A program made the translations under genes and the position numbers. Below are positions 53,658 to 62,235 of a stretch of 64,000 bases of DNA, piece after piece; position 1 is the first letter of the stretch; every line of letters begins with the position of its first letter. This DNA is from Terribium retamae (GTDB lineage Bacteria > Pseudomonadota > Alphaproteobacteria > Rhizobiales > Rhizobiaceae). Under the pieces are notes generated by a model. The model made no database searches, was not told the origin of the DNA, and was given only the letters and a program-made list of their open reading frames with translations. The stretch spans positions 22,993-86,992 of the forward strand of contig NZ_JAKREW010000023.1 of assembly GCF_022347545.1 (NCBI RefSeq). The letters are read 5' to 3'.

Positions 53658-55274
53658 ATGCGGTTCAAATCCTTGAAGGCAAACAAGCGCAATCTGACGC
53701 GTGGCTGCGCCATGTTGCTCGTTATCGGTGCGGTTTCTGGGTGCAGTTCCCAGGTTGCCCGCTTCGGTGGCGTCGACACGATGGCGACAGCCTCGACCGA
53801 CAATCAGCGGTCGATCATCTCCAAGCAGGCGGAGGCGCAGCCTTACCCGGGCGATGCGCAGTATCAGGCTTCCAACGTCAACTACTCGCGTTCCTCGGTC
53901 ACCCGTTCAAGTCTTTCGCCGGTCTCCTCGCAGCCATTGCCAACCGTTGCGCAAGCAACGGCGCCGGCCGTCAACAAGGCGCGCGCGGCTGCCGATCCTG
54001 TGATTGCACAGGGGCAGGCCAAGGTGGCGAAAGCAGATCAGGCCGTGACTGGCGGCGTCAATCAGCTGCGGGCGCCGGTGAATTCCACGGTCGCCAGCAC
54101 GCAGATCGTGGCGGAAGAAGTCAAAGGCTGGTCGCGCGCCGGCGGCACCCAGGTCACCGCACGCGAAGGCGAAACGGTTTACAACCTTTCACGCCGCTAC
54201 GGCGTTCCGGCCGATGTCTTGATGAAGACCAACGGATTGGCTTCGGCCGATGGCCTCAAGAGTGGCCAGAAACTGGTTATCCCGACTTATGTCTACACCA
54301 ACAAGGCTCCGGTTTCGGCCCCCGACAATGATCCGAACGTTGCGGATGCGAAGTCCTCGCGCGGCACCAAATATGACGTTCCGGCCAACAAGGTGCCGCT
54401 GCCTGGCAGCGCGCCTGCGGAAAAGGTCGCCGTTCTGCCGCAGCAGCCAAAGGTGAAGGAGAGCAAGGCCGCCGCCGCTGTCGATACCTCGGCAGCCGCC
54501 AGCGATCCGAAGGCGAAGCCGGCGAAGGAAGCGCAGGTCGCTGTCCTTCAGCCGAAAGCTGGAGCCGGCGCCTATACGGTGCAGCAGGGCGATACACTCT
54601 CGTCCATCGCTCGCAAAACAGGCGTTTCGACAACGGCGCTGAAGCAAGCGAACGGCATGCAGGACGGCCTTCTGCGTATCGGTCAGACGCTCAAGGTTCC
54701 GTCGGCAGGCGCTACCGCGACCGTTGCCTCTGCGAAGCCAACTGCGCCGGCAACCACGGCAACTGCTCCTGTCGACAATACCGTCAAGACCGCTTCGATC
54801 CCTGCACAGGAAAAGCCGAGCGCGACGCTCGCCACCTACACGCCGCCGAAGAAGGACCAGAAGGTCATACAGCAGGCCGAGACCGACGACGTCGAAGCGC
54901 CCGATGCGACAGGCATTGGCAAGATGCGTTGGCCGGTTCGCGGCCGCGTCATCTCCGGCTACAAATCGGGTACAGGCGGTATCGACATCGCGGTTCCCGA
55001 GGGAACGCCGGTTAAGGCGGCCGAAAACGGCGTCGTCATCTATGCCGGTGATGGTCTCAAGGAATTCGGCAATACGGTGCTGGTACGCCATGAGGACGGG
55101 CTAGTCACGGTCTATGGCCACGCCTCGTCGCTGGAAGTGCAGCGCGGCCAGAAGGTAAAGCGCGGCCAGGAGATTGCCCGCTCCGGCATGAGCGGTTCCG
55201 CCGATGCGCCGAAGCTGCATTTCGAGGTGCGCAAGAACTCGGCACCAATCGATCCGCAAACCTTCCTCGAGTAG
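53658..55274 (+). CDS. NlpD-like lipoprotein: two LysM domains and degenerate M23 domain
   Basis: A 538-residue lipoprotein with lipobox VSGC near residue 30. LysM domains lie at about 163-212 (TVYNLSRRYGVPADVLMKTNG) and 304-350 (AGAYTVQQGDTLSSIARKTG), and the M23/LytM domain spans about 422-538. Two zinc ligands of active M23 enzymes are missing: the His four before Asp443 is Thr439, and the first His of HxH is Lys519 (KLHFEV). This fits an NlpD/EnvC-type activator of amidases, without its own cutting activity. The start at 53658 is the first ATG; a GTG at 53643 is in frame. Confidence 0.9.
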   Translation: MRFKSLKANKRNLTRGCAMLLVIGAVSGCSSQVARFGGVDTMATASTDNQRSIISKQAEAQPYPGDAQYQASNVNYSRSSVTRSSLSPVSSQPLPTVAQATAPAVNKARAAADPVIAQGQAKVAKADQAVTGGVNQLRAPVNSTVASTQIVAEEVKGWSRAGGTQVTAREGETVYNLSRRYGVPADVLMKTNGLASADGLKSGQKLVIPTYVYTNKAPVSAPDNDPNVADAKSSRGTKYDVPANKVPLPGSAPAEKVAVLPQQPKVKESKAAAAVDTSAAASDPKAKPAKEAQVAVLQPKAGAGAYTVQQGDTLSSIARKTGVSTTALKQANGMQDGLLRIGQTLKVPSAGATATVASAKPTAPATTATAPVDNTVKTASIPAQEKPSATLATYTPPKKDQKVIQQAETDDVEAPDATGIGKMRWPVRGRVISGYKSGTGGIDIAVPEGTPVKAAENGVVIYAGDGLKEFGNTVLVRHEDGLVTVYGHASSLEVQRGQKVKRGQEIARSGMSGSADAPKLHFEVRKNSAPIDPQTFLE

Positions 55275-55341
55275 GTCGTCCGTCGGATACAAGAACAAGA
55301 ATATCGCGGGTCGTTGACCTCCAGTCCGACCCGGCAGCTCG

Positions 55342-55367
55342 GCCCGCTCCCTAGGAGCGGGCTTTTT
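55342..55367 (+). terminator. Intrinsic terminator after the NlpD-like gene
   Basis: GCCCGCTCC (55342-55350) and GGAGCGGGC (55354-55362) form a perfect 9-bp stem around CTA, followed by TTTTT. Confidence 0.93.
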
Positions 55368-55385
55368 CGGTTCCAATTCAAGATA

Positions 55386-56249
55386 TTAGAGTGGTTTCCC
55401 GAGGCGACCGGCAAGGTCTTGCGTGAACTGCCATGCAACGCGGCCGGAGCGGCTGCCGCGCGTCGTCGCCCATTCCAACGCTTCGGCGCGGAGCGTATCG
55501 GCGTCGATGTCGAGTCCAAAGTGGCTGACATAGCCGTTGACCATGTCGAGATAGTCGTCCTGCGAACATTTGTGGAAACCGAGCCACAGACCGAAGCGGT
55601 CGGACAGTGAAACCTTTTCCTCGACCGCTTCCGACGGATTGATCGCGGTCGAGCGCTCGTTGTCGATCATGTCGCGCGGCAAGAGGTGACGGCGGTTGGA
55701 CGTCGCATAGAAAATGACGTTCTGTGGTCGCCCCTCGACACCACCCTCCAGCGCTGCCTTGAGCGACTTGTAGGAGGTGTCGTCGTGATCGAAGGAGAGG
55801 TCGTCGCAAAACAGAATGAAGCGGTAGGGCGCCGCCTTCAGCATCGTCATCAGTTTTGGCAACGTGTCGATGTCTTCCCGATGGATCTCGATCAACTTGA
55901 GTGGATCGCTTGGCTTGCCGGATGCATTGATCGCTGCATGGACCGCCTTGACCAATGACGACTTGCCCATGCCGCGCGCGCCCCACAACAGCACGTTGTT
56001 TGCCGCGTAGCCGGAAGCAAACCGTTCCGTGTTGTCGAACAGGATGTCACGTACACGGTCGACGCCTCGGATGAGGCCGATGTCGACGCGATTGACCTTG
56101 GAAATCGGCTCGAGATAGCCGGGATCAGCCTGCCACACGAAGCAGTCGGCTTTCGCAAGGTCCGTCTTGGGCGGCGGCGGCGGTGCCAAGCGGGCGACCG
56201 CTTCAATCAGCCGGTCAAGCTTTTCAGACAGTGCTTCGATGTTTTCCAT
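55386..56249 (-). CDS. DUF815 AAA-type ATP-binding protein
   Basis: A 287-residue ATPase. The Walker A motif GARGMGKSS is at residues 90-98 and the Walker B FILFCDDLSF near residue 140. The sensor-like segment NVIFYATSNRRHLLPRDM and the C-terminal AWQFTQDLAGRLG are typical of DUF815, a family of unknown function. The start at 56249 (MENIEALSEKLDRLIEA) has GAGGACACC upstream. It is divergent from yajC. Confidence 0.88.
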   Translation of the reverse strand: MENIEALSEKLDRLIEAVARLAPPPPPKTDLAKADCFVWQADPGYLEPISKVNRVDIGLIRGVDRVRDILFDNTERFASGYAANNVLLWGARGMGKSSLVKAVHAAINASGKPSDPLKLIEIHREDIDTLPKLMTMLKAAPYRFILFCDDLSFDHDDTSYKSLKAALEGGVEGRPQNVIFYATSNRRHLLPRDMIDNERSTAINPSEAVEEKVSLSDRFGLWLGFHKCSQDDYLDMVNGYVSHFGLDIDADTLRAEALEWATTRGSRSGRVAWQFTQDLAGRLGKPL

Positions 56250-56476
56250 GGAAAAGGGTGTCCTCGGTATTGCGATGATAAGATTGCGTACCGTACCGTA
56301 CGGTTCTCTCATGTGATGCCGCCTTTTGCAAGCTCTGGTGCGACCAATGCGACACGCTGGCACAACAGTCGTGGGGGAAGGGGCGGGAATGGTTGCAATA
56401 GTGGCTTTACCGACTATATTCCGCGCAAATTTCATGGGCCGGATAACGGCTTTTCTCTACGTCTCAGGAGTTTTCG

Positions 56477-56815
56477 ATGTTCGTGACACCGGCATACGCC
56501 CAAGGCGTTGGCGCCACACCTGATGTCTTCATCAGCATTTTGCCGTTTGTCCTCATTTTCGTGATCATGTATTTTCTGATCATCCGCCCGCAGCGCGCGC
56601 AGATGAAGAAGCGCGGTGAGATGCTGGCGGCCATCCGCCGCGGCGACACCGTCGTGACCGGCGGCGGTTTTGTCGGCAAGGTCACCAAGGTGGTGGACGA
56701 CAATGAACTCGAGGTCGATCTCGGCAACGGCCTGAAAGTCACCGCTTTGCGCAGCACCATCGCTGATGTGCGCGTCAAGGGCGAGCCGGTCGCCAACCAG
56801 AACGCCAAGAACTAA
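56477..56815 (+). CDS. yajC: Preprotein translocase subunit YajC
   Basis: A 112-residue single-pass inner-membrane protein (FISILPFVLIFVIMYFLIIRPQ at about 19-40), followed by MKKRGEMLAAIRRGDTVVTGGGFVGKVTKV, the family signature. YajC binds SecDF and the Sec channel. It precedes secDF by 49 bases. The start at 56477 has CAGGAG upstream. Confidence 0.95.
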   Translation: MFVTPAYAQGVGATPDVFISILPFVLIFVIMYFLIIRPQRAQMKKRGEMLAAIRRGDTVVTGGGFVGKVTKVVDDNELEVDLGNGLKVTALRSTIADVRVKGEPVANQNAKN

Positions 56816-56864
56816 GCGCTGCGGCGCGCCTGACGCGCCGGATCGGCCCACTGGATCGTAGAAC

Positions 56865-59411
56865 ATGCTCTATTTTTCGCGCTGGAAGGCAATCCTGATC
56901 TGGCTGGCCGTGGCCGTCACCTTCATCCTTGCTGCCCCCAATCTCATACCGGCCGACACCTTGGCCAAGCTGCCCAGTTGGGTGCCGAAGAAGCAGATGA
57001 CCCTGGGCCTCGACTTGCAGGGCGGGTCCCATATCCTCCTGCAGATCGATCAGAACGATCTCATCAAAGATCGGCTGGAAGCCAGTCGCGACGAGATTCG
57101 GACGCTGCTGCGCGACGCCAAAATAGGCTACACCGGCCTTTCCGGCTCTGGCCGTGTCGTGCAAGTGCGAGTCCGCGATGCATCGCAGGTCGATGCGGCC
57201 AAGGAAGCGTTGAAGGGGCTGATAGCACCGGTAACGTCGGGTCTGTTCGGCGGCGGCACCATCACCGAATGGAACCAGGACGAACCGGAGCCCGGACTGC
57301 TGCGCTTCACGATGACGGATGCGGGCATCAAATATCGTTCTTCGACCGCGTTGTCGCAGTCGATCGAGGTCGTCGACCGCCGTGTCAATGAACTCGGCAC
57401 CACCGAGCCGATCGTGCAGCGCCAAGGCGACGACCGCATTGTGGTGCAGGTGCCGGGCCTGCAGGACCCGCAGCGACTGAAGGAAATCCTTGGCCAGACC
57501 GCCAAACTGACCTTCCAGATGGTCGACCAGACCATGCCGGTGCAGGAGGCCATCAATGGTCGTCCGCCGGCAGGCTCGAGCGTTCTCTATTCGAAGGATG
57601 ATCCTCCCGTTCCTTATCTGATCGAGAACCGCGTGATTGTCTCCGGCGAAAACCTGGTCGACGCACAGGCAACGTTCAATTCACAGAACAACGAGCCGGT
57701 TGTCTCTTTCCGGTTCGATTCCAAGGGCGCCACGCGCTTCGGTCAGGCAACGCAGCAGAATGTCGGCAAGCTCTTTGCCATCATCCTGGATAACCAGGTC
57801 ATTTCGGCACCGCAGATCCGCGAGCCGATCCTCGGTGGCACGGGCCAGATCTCCGGCAATTTCACCGCCCAGAGTGCAAACGACCTTGCAGTTCTCTTGC
57901 GCGCCGGTGCGCTGCCGGCAACATTGACTGTCGTCGAAGAACGTACTGTCGGCCCCGGCCTCGGTCAGGACTCGATCCAGGCCGGCAAGATCGCCGGGAT
58001 CATCGGCTCGATCCTGGTCGTCGGCTTCATGTTCGTGGCTTACGGTTTCCTCGGCTTCCTGGCCAACGTCGCGCTGGTCGTTCATGTGGCCATGATCGTC
58101 GGGCTGTTGTCGCTTCTTGGCGCCACGCTGACGATGCCCGGCATCGCCGGTATCGTGCTCACCATCGGTATGGCGGTCGACTCCAACGTTCTGATCTATG
58201 AGCGTATCCGCGAAGAGCGCCGACAGGGGCGGTCGGTTATTCAGGCCATCGATACAGGTTTCTCGAAAGCACTGGCGACGATTGTCGATTCCAACGTCAC
58301 GTCTTTCATCGCCACGGTTGTGCTGTTCTGGCTCGGTTCTGGTCCAGTGAAGGGCTTTGCTGTGACCTTCGCAATCGGCATTCTGACGACGGTGTTCACC
58401 GCCTTCACCTTCACGCGCCTGCTGGTCTCGATCTGGCTGCGTCGCGCCAAGCCGAAGGAACTCCCGCGCGCACCGGTGACTTTCGTGCCGCCAGGAACAA
58501 ACATCCCGTTCATGGGCGTTCGCCGCTGGACCTTTGCGCTTTCGACCTTTTTATCGATCATGTCGGTCGTTTTGTTCATGACCGTCGACATCAACTATGG
58601 CGTCGACTTCAAGGGCGGCTCCACGATCGAAGTGCAATCCAAGAGTGGGCCTGCCGACATCGCCGATATCCGCGGCAAGCTGTCGGAACTGAACATCGGT
58701 GACGTTCAGGTGCAGCAGTTCGGCAGCCCGACCGATGTCCTGATCCGCGTGGCGGCACAGGAAGAAGGCGACAATGCCGAGCAGAGCGTCATCGACAAGG
58801 TTCGGGCGGAGCTACAGGACAAATACGATTTCCGCCGTGTCGAGGTGGTCGGTCCGACCGTGTCGAGCGAACTTGCCACGCAAGGCACGATCGGCATGCT
58901 GGTCGCGCTCGTGGGTATCCTGATCTACGTCTGGTTCCGTTTCGAGTGGCAATTTGCTGTCGGCGCAATCGTTGCGACGGTGCACGATATCGTCATGACG
59001 ATCGGCTTCTTCTGTGTAACCGGCATCGAGTTCAACCAGTCGTCGATCGCGGCCATCCTCACGATCATCGGTTATTCATTGAACGATACGATCGTGGTCT
59101 ACGACCGCGTCCGCGAGGATCTGCGCAAATACAAGAGAACGCCGATGCCGCAGATCCTGAACACCGCGATCAACGAGACGCTGTCTAGAACGACACTGAC
59201 GGCGGTGACCACCATCCTGGCTCTGCTGGCGCTGGTATTGTTCGGCGGCGAGGTGATCCGCTCGTTCACGCTGGCGATGCTGTTCGGCGTGGTGTTCGGC
59301 ACCTACTCGTCGATCTTCATCGCTGCGCCGTTGCTCATTCTCTTCAAACTGCGGCAGGCTCCTGACGCAAGCGAAGAGAAGCCGGTAAACGGCAAGCCGG
59401 TTGCGACCTGA
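56865..59411 (+). CDS. secDF: Fused protein translocase subunit SecDF
   Basis: An 848-residue fusion of SecD (about 1-525) and SecF (about 535-848) with twelve membrane segments. The first periplasmic block GLDLQGGSHILLQ, the conserved membrane block GMAVDSNVLIYERIREE of the SecD half and GYSLNDTIVVYDRVRE of the SecF half, and VDFKGGSTIEVQ are intact. It uses proton motive force to pull proteins through the Sec channel, which is relevant next to hppA-type energy coupling only in a general way. Three small genes follow in the same direction. Confidence 0.97.
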   Translation: MLYFSRWKAILIWLAVAVTFILAAPNLIPADTLAKLPSWVPKKQMTLGLDLQGGSHILLQIDQNDLIKDRLEASRDEIRTLLRDAKIGYTGLSGSGRVVQVRVRDASQVDAAKEALKGLIAPVTSGLFGGGTITEWNQDEPEPGLLRFTMTDAGIKYRSSTALSQSIEVVDRRVNELGTTEPIVQRQGDDRIVVQVPGLQDPQRLKEILGQTAKLTFQMVDQTMPVQEAINGRPPAGSSVLYSKDDPPVPYLIENRVIVSGENLVDAQATFNSQNNEPVVSFRFDSKGATRFGQATQQNVGKLFAIILDNQVISAPQIREPILGGTGQISGNFTAQSANDLAVLLRAGALPATLTVVEERTVGPGLGQDSIQAGKIAGIIGSILVVGFMFVAYGFLGFLANVALVVHVAMIVGLLSLLGATLTMPGIAGIVLTIGMAVDSNVLIYERIREERRQGRSVIQAIDTGFSKALATIVDSNVTSFIATVVLFWLGSGPVKGFAVTFAIGILTTVFTAFTFTRLLVSIWLRRAKPKELPRAPVTFVPPGTNIPFMGVRRWTFALSTFLSIMSVVLFMTVDINYGVDFKGGSTIEVQSKSGPADIADIRGKLSELNIGDVQVQQFGSPTDVLIRVAAQEEGDNAEQSVIDKVRAELQDKYDFRRVEVVGPTVSSELATQGTIGMLVALVGILIYVWFRFEWQFAVGAIVATVHDIVMTIGFFCVTGIEFNQSSIAAILTIIGYSLNDTIVVYDRVREDLRKYKRTPMPQILNTAINETLSRTTLTAVTTILALLALVLFGGEVIRSFTLAMLFGVVFGTYSSIFIAAPLLILFKLRQAPDASEEKPVNGKPVAT

Positions 59412-59422
59412 TAGGCAAGAAC

Positions 59423-59830
59423 GTGGCGAAGAGCCTCTTCGGCGGCAAAGGCATCATCATCCGCGAGGCCCATTTTCCGGGCCGCGCGGCGATAGAGGCC
59501 TACGGTAACGGCGGCTTCCGCTTCGCCGACATGTCGCATCGCGGCTCGCTGCTTTGCCTGCCATCCGGCATCCACGGCTGGCAACCGGCGGATCCCTCCG
59601 CTTTAACCTCGGCGGATTTCGACAAGGTGCTCGCCGAAGCCGCCGACATCGAAATCCTGCTGGTGGGCATGGGCAAGGATTTGCGTCCTCTGCCCGCGGC
59701 GCTGAAAGCCGTTCTCAGGGAGGCCGGGATTTCGGCGGATCCCATGTCCACGGGCGCTGCCGTACGCACCTACAATGTGTTGCTTGCCGAAGACCGTGCG
59801 GTGGCCGCTGCCTTCATCGCGGTCGATTGA
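59423..59830 (+). CDS. Mth938-like protein (NDUFAF3 relative)
   Basis: A 135-residue protein of the Mth938/DUF498 fold. The core ILLVGMGKDLRPLPAALKAVLREAGISADPMSTGAAVRTYNVLLAEDRAVA carries the glycine turn and the M(S/D)TGAAxRTYN signature of the family, to which the human complex I assembly factor NDUFAF3 belongs. The start is GTG at 59423, eleven bases after secDF. The next gene starts two bases after its stop, so the two are coupled. Confidence 0.87.
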   Translation: MAKSLFGGKGIIIREAHFPGRAAIEAYGNGGFRFADMSHRGSLLCLPSGIHGWQPADPSALTSADFDKVLAEAADIEILLVGMGKDLRPLPAALKAVLREAGISADPMSTGAAVRTYNVLLAEDRAVAAAFIAVD

Positions 59831-59832
59831 TC

Positions 59833-60678
59833 GTGGCTGATATCTCCAGGATTGTCATGGACACGGTGCGCAGCGCCGACCATGATCGCTATCTCAGCGC
59901 GCTTTACGCACCTGCGGACAAGCGGGACGCGCTGTTGGCACTTTATGCCTTCAATGCCGAAATCGCCGGCATACGCGATCGTATCCGTGAAGCGTTGCCG
60001 GGCGAAGTGCGTCTCCAATGGTGGCGAGATGTCATCGCTTCAGACACACCGGACGCCGGAGCGGGCCATCCGCTTGCTGAGGCGCTGACAGCGGCAATCC
60101 GCGACCACAACCTGCCCAAACTGGCTTTCGATAACTACCTCGAAGCGCGCATCTTCGATCTGTATGACGATCCGATGCCTTCCCGCACCGATCTTGAAGG
60201 ATATTGCGGTGAAACGGCATCAGCGCTGATCCAACTGGCCGCTCTCGTGCTCGGCCCGAATGAAGCGCCGAGCTTTGCCGAACTCGCCGGCCATGCGGGA
60301 TGCGCCCAGGCGATCACCGGCTTGCTGCTCTTGCTGCCGCTGCACCGGGCTAGGGGACAGTGTTATGTGCCTGTAGACATCCTGACTGCGGTCGGCTCGT
60401 CGCCGCAGGAGTTCCTGGCCGGTGACGGTGCCGCGACCGGGCGAGCCGTCACCGCGATGATTGCGTTGGCGCAGGAACATCTGGCCGCTTTCGAACGCAG
60501 CGCGGCAGCGCTGCCGCAGTTATTGCGTCCGGCGTTTTTGCCGCTGGCACTGACAAAGGCCTATCTTGCTTCGATGAGCAGTCGCGATGCGACTGCACCG
60601 CTCTCCCGCACAGCGCAGTTATCCTCATTGAAGCGCCATTGGCTGTTGTTGCGTCGCGCTGGACGCGGGTGGGGCTGA
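59833..60678 (+). CDS. Squalene/phytoene synthase-like protein (NDUFAF6 relative)
   Basis: A 281-residue protein of the squalene/phytoene synthase fold. ALYAPADKRDALLALYAFNAEIAGIRDRI near residue 25 and LQWWRDVI match the family's start, but the DxxxD metal motifs of true prenyl synthases are not preserved (RIREALPGE and YCGETASALIQL at the expected places). This degenerate type includes NDUFAF6, a complex I assembly factor. The start is GTG at 59833, two bases after the Mth938-like gene. No carotenoid or hopanoid genes are nearby. Confidence 0.85.
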   Translation: MADISRIVMDTVRSADHDRYLSALYAPADKRDALLALYAFNAEIAGIRDRIREALPGEVRLQWWRDVIASDTPDAGAGHPLAEALTAAIRDHNLPKLAFDNYLEARIFDLYDDPMPSRTDLEGYCGETASALIQLAALVLGPNEAPSFAELAGHAGCAQAITGLLLLLPLHRARGQCYVPVDILTAVGSSPQEFLAGDGAATGRAVTAMIALAQEHLAAFERSAAALPQLLRPAFLPLALTKAYLASMSSRDATAPLSRTAQLSSLKRHWLLLRRAGRGWG

Positions 60679-60823
60679 ATAAGCAGCATCCCGCTGCAAG
60701 CCAGCGATCTTTCGCAGACTGTATGACGCATGTTTTATGCGGATTTTCTTTGACGTAAACGTCAATCGTGCTAGCTTTTATCCTGGGTTGGGGCGCGGGG
60801 AGGTGCGCGCCCGGAGGAGCGCC

Positions 60824-61261
60824 TTGATCAGTCTTCCGGTTCTCGTCGCGATGGTCGTCGTCGGCATTTCGATGGCAGTTGCGGCCGTGCATTTCACCGG
60901 TGGCAGCCGAACCGCGGGGCTGGCTGACGCGAGGCAGGCCCTGGACCGGTTTGCAGTGGATTTTCCCGACCTTAATCCGAGAGCCATTCAGCTCACCGAG
61001 AATGGCAACACGGCTTTCCTCGAATTCGCGGATGGACGCACCGGTATCGTTCACGCCATCGGAGATCGATTCCTGACCCGCGTCGTCACGCCGGCAGAGA
61101 TCGAGCTTGCCAGTCTTGACGACAGCAAGGTCCTTGCGCTGCGCCTCAAGGATTTCACCTGGCGCGGCGGCCGCTTTGCATTTGCTGATGCTGCGGCCGC
61201 CTTGGCGGTTTTCAAGGTCCTGAACCCAAATGGCCAACCGGTTCGGCAGGAGGCCGCCTGA
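60824..61261 (+). CDS. Hypothetical single-pass membrane protein
   Basis: A 145-residue protein with one N-terminal membrane segment (SLPVLVAMVVVGISMAVAAVHF) and a soluble domain with TENGNTAFLEFADGRTGIVHAIGDRFLTR. The start is TTG at 60824, chosen because GGAGGAG lies six bases upstream; the frame is open to ATG 60737 but that start has no good ribosome binding site. No family recognised with confidence. The stop overlaps the start of the sterol desaturase gene (TGATG), so both are coupled and may act together at the membrane. Confidence 0.75.
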   Translation: MISLPVLVAMVVVGISMAVAAVHFTGGSRTAGLADARQALDRFAVDFPDLNPRAIQLTENGNTAFLEFADGRTGIVHAIGDRFLTRVVTPAEIELASLDDSKVLALRLKDFTWRGGRFAFADAAAALAVFKVLNPNGQPVRQEAA

Positions 61262-62211
61262 TGGAAACCTATCAATTTCCGGATGTCACCAAACTCGCCA
61301 TCCCGTTCTTCGTCATAGCCATCCTCCTGGAGGTCTGGCTTGTACGCACCGGACGGGCCAAGGGAGAATTCGAGACGCGCGACACGCTGACCAGCCTGAT
61401 GATGGGGACCGGCAATGTTGCGGCCGGGATCCTCCTCGGCATCGTTTCCTTTTCGGCGCTGATGTGGGTCTGGCAATTCCGTTTCTTCGACCTTGGCGTC
61501 TCGGTATGGACCTGCATCGCCGCCTTCCTGATCGATGATCTGCGCTATTATGTTTATCACCGCATTGCGCATCGCTGTCGCTGGGTCTGGGCCGAGCACG
61601 TCAACCACCATTCCAGCCAGCACTACAATCTCTCGACGGCGTTGCGGCAGAGCTGGACAGGCCTGTTCACCGGCATGTTCGTGCTGCAGGTGCCCTTGGT
61701 CCTGCTGGGCTTCCATCCGGCAGTCATTGCTTTTGTCTACGGATTCAACCTCGTCTACCAGTTCTGGATCCACACCGAGACCATCGGCAAGATGTGGAAC
61801 TGGGTCGAGTTCATCTTCAACACGCCCTCGCATCATCGAGTGCATCACGCCACCAACCCGCGCTATCTCGATGCCAACTATGCCGGCACGTTGATCGTAT
61901 GGGATCGGATGTTCGGCACCTTCGTCGAGGAGCTGGAAGAAGATCGGCCGCGCTATGGCATCGTCAAGAACATCGGCACTTTCAACCCGGTGAAGGTGGC
62001 GTTCCATGAATGGGTCGGCATGTTCAAGGACGCGTTCTCGCCGGGGCTGACCGTTGGTCAGCGCTTGCGCTATCTGTTCATGCCGCCAGGCTGGAGCCAT
62101 GACGGCTCGCGCGACACCTCGGAGACGCTGAAAGCGGCTTACGTGCGCCGCAATCCCGCTGAGGCGGGCAAGCCGGGGCTGCCAAACCAGAAAATCGAAG
62201 CCGCCGAATAG
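61261..62211 (+). CDS. Sterol desaturase/fatty acid hydroxylase family protein
   Basis: A 316-residue integral membrane di-iron enzyme. The eight-histidine pattern is present: HRIAHRC, HVNHHSSQHYN and HRVHHATNP with HxxHH motifs, among four or five membrane segments. Members hydroxylate or desaturate sterols, fatty acids or ceramide-like lipids; the exact substrate is not predictable. It converges with trmFO across only 24 bases without a visible terminator. Confidence 0.9.
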   Translation: METYQFPDVTKLAIPFFVIAILLEVWLVRTGRAKGEFETRDTLTSLMMGTGNVAAGILLGIVSFSALMWVWQFRFFDLGVSVWTCIAAFLIDDLRYYVYHRIAHRCRWVWAEHVNHHSSQHYNLSTALRQSWTGLFTGMFVLQVPLVLLGFHPAVIAFVYGFNLVYQFWIHTETIGKMWNWVEFIFNTPSHHRVHHATNPRYLDANYAGTLIVWDRMFGTFVEELEEDRPRYGIVKNIGTFNPVKVAFHEWVGMFKDAFSPGLTVGQRLRYLFMPPGWSHDGSRDTSETLKAAYVRRNPAEAGKPGLPNQKIEAAE

Positions 62212-62235
62212 TCAGTCCGGGCCTGGGCGAACCGG

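Noticed and set aside
59833..60678. Carotenoid or squalene synthesis gene
   Set aside because: The aspartate motifs of true synthases are not preserved and no isoprenoid genes are nearby, so the NDUFAF6-like reading was preferred.
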